Assembly (NCBI GenBank): GCA_016787525.1
Contig: JAEUUP010000134.1
Span: forward strand, 1-45,881
Source: Saprospiraceae bacterium
GTDB lineage: Bacteria; Bacteroidota; Bacteroidia; Chitinophagales; Saprospiraceae
DNA: 45,881 nt
Direction: 5' to 3'
Below the pieces are notes generated by a model. That model did no database searches. It saw nothing but the letters and a program-made list of their open reading frames with translations, and had not been told where the DNA came from. Of the stretch, positions 41,300-45,881 are shown in pieces (positions within the stretch are counted from its first letter, which is position 1; every line of letters starts with the position of its first letter). Position numbers and translations under genes: made by a program.

Positions 41300-42673
41300 C
41301 TAACGAACTTCAAGAATAAACGAATCAGGTCTCAGCTCTTTAGCCAAATTCAAAAAAGCTGCTTTCAACAAAGGGTGCGCTCTATTGTCTTCAAATGATT
41401 TATCTTTTTTGTAATAACTGGACATTATGCCTAATTGTATGGTTTCTGTCAATGTCTGCACAAGACTTGGATCTTGCTGAATTAACTGGTCAAAAACAAT
41501 CATTTCTTGCTCAAATTGAGCTTGTTTTTCCTCTTTTTTCTTTTTCTCTAGAGCCTCTCCTACCCTTGTCGCTTCTATGATTTTAGCTTTTTTTTCAACT
41601 TCGGCTTGCTTTTTTTGCTGCTTGTTATCTGCATATTTCCCCCGAACTGCGCCTACAAAAAAACCAGCGACATTCTCCACTTTACCTGTTTTTATCGTCT
41701 TCTGAGTAATAGCAACGGCTTGACGCACCTCCCCCTCAGTATATTGCTCTGCCAAATCCATAAAAACCTTTAGGCTCACGCCAAATTGAGACACAACAAT
41801 TGGAGACAATTCAAGTACTAATTTTTCAGATACTGTTTGCTTTATTTGTTCCGTACTTTTCTCCTTTTTCTTTAAATCTATATTTTGATGCGCTATTACT
41901 ATATTCTCCGTTATTTTCTCCTTTTTGACTTTTGTTAGGTCTTTTTTTACCTCCCGTTGCAACGAGTCGTTCTTCAAAATATGAAATATCAAGGATTCAA
42001 TCTTTTTCCCTTTTGTTGCTTTTTTTTCTTCGTAAGTGAATGTTATATCACAATACTTTGTCAAATCTTGTTTTGCCTTGTCAATAATGTAGATTCTAAA
42101 ATCTTTGTAACTTTTATATTTGTCAGTGACTTCCAAAATCTTTCTTAAATAATCAATATCTAATTCTATTGTCTTCCGAAATTCATAAGATTTCAGAATT
42201 TCAAACATCCTAAAAGAATAGGTGCTTTGCAGTTCTATAACATTACGAATATCATATTTCAAGAATTTTTCTTTCAATTCCAAGAGATGTGGCTTCAAAT
42301 CATTATTGAAACAAATCTCTATATATTGATTTTCCTCTTGATCGTCTCCTGGGATGGTATATCGTTGGAGTAATTTCACAAAACCATATCTTAAAAATCC
42401 TTTATCTGTAAAATATGGTATTTCAATTGTTTTATCTAAATTTTTAGGTGCTTCTAATATAGCTGTGTATGTTTTTGCACCATCGCTACCATTAAAAAAT
42501 TTGATGATGTCGCTCACATTCATTTTTATGGGCTGAAACCCCGCATCATCTTTCTCTAATTGACTGATGGCATAGACAAAAACACGTTTCTGCCATAATG
42601 TCAAATCGTACTTGGCATGTACCAAGTCATTTGAGCTGACAACTAAATTGCTTTTTACCTTTGGTGTATCCAT
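41300..42673 (-). CDS. Rep_3-family replication initiator
   Basis: The 457-residue product binds iterons and starts replication. The N-terminal 230 residues match the tandem winged-helix Rep_3 fold: NLVVSSNDLVHAKYDLTLWQKRVFVYAI, LQSTYSFRMFEILKSY and LRKILEVTDKYKSYKDF. The C-terminal half is Lys/Glu-rich with a predicted coiled coil (about 360-405), longer than many plasmid Reps. Six iterons lie upstream. A seventh exact 14-nt iteron lies inside the gene (41908-41921). A 10-mer copy encodes YTEGEV. An inverted repeat and a -7 box at 42726-42733 precede the start. Plasmid or secondary replicon function is strongly suggested. Confidence 0.93.
   Translation of the reverse strand: MDTPKVKSNLVVSSNDLVHAKYDLTLWQKRVFVYAISQLEKDDAGFQPIKMNVSDIIKFFNGSDGAKTYTAILEAPKNLDKTIEIPYFTDKGFLRYGFVKLLQRYTIPGDDQEENQYIEICFNNDLKPHLLELKEKFLKYDIRNVIELQSTYSFRMFEILKSYEFRKTIELDIDYLRKILEVTDKYKSYKDFRIYIIDKAKQDLTKYCDITFTYEEKKATKGKKIESLIFHILKNDSLQREVKKDLTKVKKEKITENIVIAHQNIDLKKKEKSTEQIKQTVSEKLVLELSPIVVSQFGVSLKVFMDLAEQYTEGEVRQAVAITQKTIKTGKVENVAGFFVGAVRGKYADNKQQKKQAEVEKKAKIIEATRVGEALEKKKKEEKQAQFEQEMIVFDQLIQQDPSLVQTLTETIQLGIMSSYYKKDKSFEDNRAHPLLKAAFLNLAKELRPDSFILEVR
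41908..41921. repeat. Iteron copy inside the rep gene
   Basis: CCGTTATTTTCTCC is identical to the iterons of the array at 42798-42944 and in the same orientation. In the rep reading frame it falls in the codons for EKITEN. It is about 880 bp from the array. Confidence 0.85.
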
Positions 42674-42725
42674 TTTTATTTGAATAAAATCATCGAAAGA
42701 GCTCTATTTTAGGTCTCCAATGATG

Positions 42726-42794
42726 CAAATGTAAAAATCAAGATTAAAAACGGTAACTAAAAAGGAAAAATAAAAACTATTTTCCTTTTTTAGT
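42726..42794 (-). promoter_or_regulatory. Probable rep promoter and operator
   Basis: Read on the minus strand, a -7 box TACATTTG lies at 42726-42733, about 53 nt before the start codon. Just upstream an inverted repeat, ACTAAAAAGGAAAA (42756-42769) with TTTTCCTTTTTTAGT (42780-42794), could bind Rep for autoregulation. The function is inferred from position. Confidence 0.45.
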
Positions 42795-42797
42795 AAA

Positions 42798-42944
42798 CCG
42801 TTATTTTCTCCTTTTTAAAGAAAGGTTGATATTCGTATCAGTCCGTTATTTTCTCCCTTTCAGTCCGTTATTTTCTCCTCAATAAACCGTTATTTTCTCC
42901 CTTTCAATCCGTTATTTTCTCCTCAATAAACCGTTATTTTCTCC
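42798..42944. repeat. Iteron array, six copies (replication origin)
   Basis: CCGTTATTTTCTCC occurs at 42798, 42843, 42865, 42887, 42909 and 42931. The last five are spaced exactly 22 bp, two helical turns, which is characteristic of Rep_3 iterons. The 45-bp gap between the first two could have held a lost copy. The DNA just right of the array is AT-rich and may be the unwinding region. Confidence 0.93.
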
Positions 42945-43001
42945 CTTTATTATTCATATAGTATTCATATTCAAGTAGATAGCTGCTATATAAACAAAGA
43001 A

Positions 43002-43063
43002 ACTAAATAAACTTTGAAAACAACAAAAACAAGGGATGTTGTTGTTTTCAAAGTTTATTTAGT
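43002..43063. terminator. 25-bp perfect inverted repeat beside the origin
   Basis: ACTAAATAAACTTTGAAAAC, continuing to 43026, is complementary to 43039-43063 across a 12-nt spacer. It lies downstream of the parA operon and beside the iterons. A terminator that shields the origin from transcription is likely, and a structural part of the origin is an alternative. Confidence 0.65.
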
Positions 43064-43120
43064 AGATAAAACGATTTGTCTTTTTTTCTGGCACCCCTCA
43101 GTATTAAGCCTAATTAAGGT

Positions 43121-43342
43121 CTAACCTAAGCGATTATTTTTCAAATAATCTTTAATACTGAAGATTAAAAAACTTTTCAAAGTTTGACCACTGCGCTCTA
43201 AATGGTTTTGGATGTCATCGTAAAGTTCAATAGGAATTTTAAAATTATAGGCATGCGAATCGGAGCGATGCAAACTCTTGACTGCTTTTTCTAATTCTTC
43301 AGTTGTTTGAATCTTTACGGGTGCTATATTTCTTCTTTTCAT
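43121..43342 (-). CDS. Small ribbon-helix-helix-like partition protein
   Basis: The 73-residue product starts basic (MKRRNIAPVKIQ). It contains AYNFKIPIELYDDIQNHLERSGQTLKSFLIFSI, which fits a ribbon-helix-helix strand followed by two helices, as in small centromere-binding partners of ParA. It lies 9 bp after the parA stop codon in a clear operon. It probably binds a nearby centromere, with the AT-rich motif upstream of parA as one candidate. No closer family assignment is possible from sequence alone. Confidence 0.75.
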   Translation of the reverse strand: MKRRNIAPVKIQTTEELEKAVKSLHRSDSHAYNFKIPIELYDDIQNHLERSGQTLKSFLIFSIKDYLKNNRLG

Positions 43343-43351
43343 GATGTTAAA

Positions 43352-44005
43352 TTATTTATTAAAAGTTTTGATAATCGCCTCAATCTCTTGGGCAAGTGAT
43401 TCAATTTCGTCTTTTGCTTTTTTGTCCTTGTATTCTGTTACGCCGATTCCGTGCGAAATGGTTTCTTTGTAGGCAACGCGCTCTCCTATCGTCGTTTGAA
43501 GTCGGCGAATATCGCTGAATTCAGTTTTCAAACTTTCATTTAACTCTTTTCCGATGTTTTGATTGTCGTTGAATTTGTTGAGCAAAATATACGCTTCGAG
43601 CTTGTCCTCACGCATTTGTTTGATTTGCTCAAAACGCAACATAAAACTTTCCAATGCCCAAAAATCGTAAGCACTTGGAGAAATCGGAATGATGATAAAA
43701 TTGCTGGCAGCAATCGTTGCGCTTGCCAGCTCGCGTAGCTGTGGAGAGCCATCCAAAAGCACAATGTCAAAGTTCTTTTCCATCTGCTTAACTTCTCGAA
43801 TCAGAGACCTCTCCCCTACTCGGACAACTGTAACATTGGTCAGATTGTCCTGTCTTTGTTCGGACCAACCGATGCTACTTTCTTGTTCGGCATCAGTGTC
43901 AACGATGCACACTTTGTACCCTTTCTGTGCGAAGCATACGGCTAAGTTTGTGGCTATCGTTGTCTTGCCAACACCTCCTTTTAAACTTGTAATTGCAATT
44001 TTCAT
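43352..44005 (-). CDS. parA: ParA-family partition ATPase
   Basis: The 217-residue Walker-type ATPase shows the deviant Walker A KGGVGKTT, Walker A' VDTDAEQ and Walker B IVLLDGSP. This short form without an N-terminal DNA-binding domain is typical of type Ib partition systems, which use a small ribbon-helix-helix partner such as the next gene. ATG at 44005 is followed directly by the conserved IAITSLKGGVGKTT. Three copies of an AT-rich motif lie within 90 bp upstream and may form operator and centromere. Confidence 0.93.
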   Translation of the reverse strand: MKIAITSLKGGVGKTTIATNLAVCFAQKGYKVCIVDTDAEQESSIGWSEQRQDNLTNVTVVRVGERSLIREVKQMEKNFDIVLLDGSPQLRELASATIAASNFIIIPISPSAYDFWALESFMLRFEQIKQMREDKLEAYILLNKFNDNQNIGKELNESLKTEFSDIRRLQTTIGERVAYKETISHGIGVTEYKDKKAKDEIESLAQEIEAIIKTFNK

Positions 44006-44572
44006 AGATACTTAAATGTATTAAAATAAACTTTTTAGTATTTAAATGTATATTTATGTATATAAAAATACTTTTTGGTATTTAAATGTATATGGATTTT
44101 TCACCTTGAAAATGGACTGTTTTCTACCGACGAACCGAGAATATGAACTCAGATTTTGGTAGGTAATTAGAATTCAGGCTCAATTCTTATTGTTCTATTT
44201 TTATCCTGCGCTTACTATTTATCGCGGTTTATAACTTTCTCTACTCATTAAATATTTTTGCTTAAATCGAAAATATGACCTGTTAATTATGAGTGAAGAA
44301 CTTGTTTTGATAGACATAGAGATTAAATTTTCCAGAAATCCAACTAGAATTGTGTATTTTTATGTATATCTAGATACATATGGGTACACAAAGATACTTT
44401 TGTGTATCAAAATATCGAACCATAATTTTAACATAGTATCATGAATTGAACACACTTCATAAATTACCAGAACTTAAATAAAGTAGGGTAGGGGTGTATT
44501 TAAATGTATTTTCAAATACTTTTAAATACCTTTATGTATTATAATGCACTAAATAGTATTTAAATGTACGAG
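44006..44572. repeat. AT-rich GTATTTAAATGTAT motif region
   Basis: No gene is seen here. Copies or near copies of GTATTTAAATGTAT lie at 44008, 44038, 44078, 44353 (GTATTTTTATGTAT), 44496 and 44556 (ending in TAC), with an inverse-like ATACTTTTAAATAC at 44517. The copies at 44038 and 44078 are 40 bp apart, each preceded by CTTTTT. Another near copy (ATACTCAAATGTAT) lies at 45467, upstream of the BRO-N gene. The set is a candidate centromere or operator. Confidence 0.6.
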
Positions 44573-45406
44573 CTATTCCACATCTGGCAATTCGTCAGTT
44601 TTCTCTTTGCCACTATCGAGGCTCAAAAAATTATCAGATGAAACAACTTTGATACCACGCTCTGTCTCCAATCGGACTCTTGCATTCCCCGCAAAGTTGC
44701 CGCCTAAAATAGCTGCTTCTTGATTTTGTAGAAAGCCTTGGGCTTCTTCTTTGATGGCGACTTGCCTTGTAACTTCTTCGCCTAAGGCTGTAAAAATTAA
44801 TTCAAGCAAAGTCATATTGTCGCGCAGGTTTTGATTTTCTAAACCTTTGAGTTTGGCATGTTCACTCGGTGTTAGTCCAAATGTACCTTTTGCGATTTCT
44901 GCCGTTAATATTGAATATTCAATATTTTCCTTTACACCGCGTTGCTTCCATTCTTCGGTCAATAATTTTCGGGCAATGATACTTTTTTCTCGATAACCAA
45001 TCCAATCTTCGGGATAACCTTTGGCTCTATAAATTTCTCTTGCACGCTCAAAAGCCAATTCTGGGTTTTCTGTTTCTTTAATCCGTTCTGTTCCCACTTG
45101 TGCCAACCACAATTTTAAGGGTTCTGCCTTGGGTGAAGGCACAGACATCACGATCCTAAGCACCCCCTCAGTATCGGCACAATCGGTTAGCCGTTTTCGA
45201 CCATCTGTGGAATACATTTTCAACTGCTGACAAACTGTCAGCAGTTGGGGTTCTCGTTTTTTAAGGGTTGCCCAATAATTGCGTGGCACAATACTATCAG
45301 TCAAAACACCGATGATATCTACAATAGAAAAATACCACTGTTCATCATGCCAGATTTTACGGATTTCTTTACCCTCAAAAGGAGTCATTGCTTTTTGATT
45401 TTCCAT
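44573..45406 (-). CDS. BRO-N / DinD-like domain protein
   Basis: The 277-residue product has an N-terminal BRO-N domain (about residues 8-105): IRKIWHDEQWYFSIVDIIG, NYWATLKKRE and KLWLAQVGTERI. A DinD-like helical region follows (GYPEDWIGYREKSI, LTAEIAKGTFGLTPSEH, LRDNMTLLELIF). BRO-N proteins are phage antirepressors or stress-induced DNA-associated proteins. This combined form is common on plasmids and mobile regions of Bacteroidota. The gene is flanked on both sides by the AT-rich motif, which could be its own operator. A 10-mer copy encodes DTEGV. Confidence 0.85.
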   Translation of the reverse strand: MENQKAMTPFEGKEIRKIWHDEQWYFSIVDIIGVLTDSIVPRNYWATLKKREPQLLTVCQQLKMYSTDGRKRLTDCADTEGVLRIVMSVPSPKAEPLKLWLAQVGTERIKETENPELAFERAREIYRAKGYPEDWIGYREKSIIARKLLTEEWKQRGVKENIEYSILTAEIAKGTFGLTPSEHAKLKGLENQNLRDNMTLLELIFTALGEEVTRQVAIKEEAQGFLQNQEAAILGGNFAGNARVRLETERGIKVVSSDNFLSLDSGKEKTDELPDVE

Positions 45407-45617
45407 ATCAAATGACCTTGTCTTGTTTTAATCGAAAATAAGGGCAAAGGTAAGAAATACTTTTAGATACTCAAATGTATCTTTTTGTATTTTTAAGCAC
45501 TTAAATATATTTGTAATGCGCCTTGGGAGCTACCACTTGAAGAAATCGAAGGAATATCGTACGGTTTTTCTGTATTCTGTTCGATATGATAGATTTAGTT
45601 TGAGTTAAGTAATCAGA
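45407..45617. promoter_or_regulatory. Upstream region of BRO-N gene
   Basis: ATACTCAAATGTAT at 45467-45480 and nearby TATTT/AAATA stretches resemble the motif family around parA. No gene is seen. Confidence 0.4.
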
Positions 45618-45811
45618 AATAAGTTTTCGCGTGTTTGATACTCACTGTTTTGCGCTATGCGCAAAAGACGTACTTTGAAAGTTTTCCTATTGGAGCGAGC
45701 GATTTTTGGATTAAAATTTTGGCTCTGCCAAAATTTTAATCCAAAAATCGCTCGCTCCTCAAAGTCCTTTTCGCCGCCAAAGGCGGCGTTTGAAATGCAC
45801 GAAAACTTATT
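45618..45811. repeat. Nested inverted-repeat (cruciform) structure
   Basis: The outer arms AATAAGTTTTCG (45618-45629) and CGAAAACTTATT (45800-45811) enclose three hairpins. These are TTTTGCGC/GCGCAAAA (45648-45666), a perfect 32-bp-arm hairpin with a 3-nt loop (45692-45723 and 45727-45758), and CGCCGCC/GGCGGCG (45772-45788). It begins 10 bp beyond the stop codon of the gene at the right edge. It may be a terminator, a single-strand origin or a recombination site. Confidence 0.75.
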
Positions 45812-45820
45812 TTTGGCTAA

Positions 45821-45881
45821 TTAACCAAAAATATCATTTAAAACACCTGCCAAACGTACACCGCCTTTCAACAATTGCAAA
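45821..45881 (-). CDS. C-terminal end of a gene, possibly S1/P1 nuclease
   Basis: Only the last 19 residues are in the window. They read LQLLKGGVRLAGVLNDIFG before a TAA at 45821-45823. The GGVRLAGVLNDIF ending resembles the C-terminus of S1/P1-type zinc nucleases (typically AGxRLAxLLNxIF). The assignment rests on this short match only. Confidence 0.4.
   Translation of the reverse strand, partial: LQLLKGGVRLAGVLNDIFG

Larger units (their letters stand above)
655..45173. repeat. Dispersed DUS-like 10-mer TACTGAGGGG (43 exact copies)
   Basis: Exact copies reading TACTGAGGGG on the plus strand start at 1665, 3603, 3912, 5122, 9082, 15628, 16557, 19509, 21936, 22880, 26430, 27756, 29863, 30614, 32530, 32899 and 35536. 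Copies reading CCCCTCAGTA start at 1753, 4114, 7187, 7340, 10833, 12899, 13123, 14034, 15364, 16801, 18490, 19527, 20611, 21199, 24595, 24724, 26721, 27186, 29475, 35830, 37774, 38949, 39874, 41732, 43094 and 45164. One-mismatch forms occur at 654, 1734, 10850, 18992, 20940, 29647 and 30502. The G run is 4 to 7 long and is usually followed by T. By my count 24 copies are inside genes and 19 are intergenic. The motif is not palindromic and shows no consistent orientation, so a DNA-uptake or similar genome-wide signal fits better than a transposon. Confidence 0.95.

Noticed and set aside
655-45173. The 10-mer as a Chi, KOPS or restriction site
   Set aside because: Orientation is mixed without bias along the window, which does not fit KOPS. 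The site is non-palindromic and over-represented, whereas restriction sites are usually avoided. Chi cannot be fully excluded, but Chi sites do not form terminator pairs.

Overview
The window is from a Bacteroidota genome. Several surface proteins end in a type A Type IX secretion (T9SS) sorting domain. Promoter-like sites match the Bacteroidota TAnnTTTG -7 box, Shine-Dalgarno sequences are scarce, and TPR sensor kinases sit beside LytTR regulators. A filamentous or gliding lineage such as Saprospirales or Cytophagales is possible, but I cannot fix the genus. No tRNA, rRNA or CRISPR array was seen.

Layout. Positions 1-36,000 hold a run of related modules. In each, a minus-strand signalling gene faces a plus-strand gene across a divergent promoter region. 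Four LytTR regulators are present, three of them followed by a TPR histidine kinase, plus two TPR-HTH membrane regulators. The plus-strand partners are three beta-propeller-like T9SS proteins, a LamG T9SS protein, a glycine-rich T9SS protein, a smaller T9SS protein, a tail-collar protein and a protein with an MbtH-like domain. A second small MbtH-like gene lies downstream of the LamG gene. Positions 27,000-32,500 are an accessory stretch: a Roc-COR GTPase gene with an in-frame stop, a 216-bp tandem palindromic repeat, a GIY-YIG nuclease gene between long inverted repeats, a carboxypeptidase-regulatory-like protein and a 21-bp minisatellite. Positions 36,200-40,800 encode an ABC exporter whose permease is fused to an M1 peptidase. 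Positions 41,300-45,400 are a replicon backbone: Rep_3 initiator, 22-bp-spaced iterons, a ribbon-helix-helix protein, ParA and a BRO-N protein. The window is therefore probably part of a plasmid or secondary replicon.

Main discovery candidate. The non-palindromic 10-mer TACTGAGGGG (reverse complement CCCCTCAGTA) occurs exactly 43 times on the two strands, about once per kilobase, against roughly 0.1 expected by chance. It lies in unrelated genes, in all usable reading frames, in intergenic DNA and in the replication backbone, and pairs of inverted copies form hairpins at gene ends. Its density and placement resemble the DNA uptake sequences of Neisseria and Pasteurellaceae. I know of no such system described in Bacteroidota.

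Other unexplained structure includes a pseudoknot-capable element 28-37 nt before four start codons, a conserved motif after T9SS stop codons, in-frame 33-nt palindromes in the sorting domains, an AT-rich motif family around parA, and a nested inverted-repeat structure at the right end.
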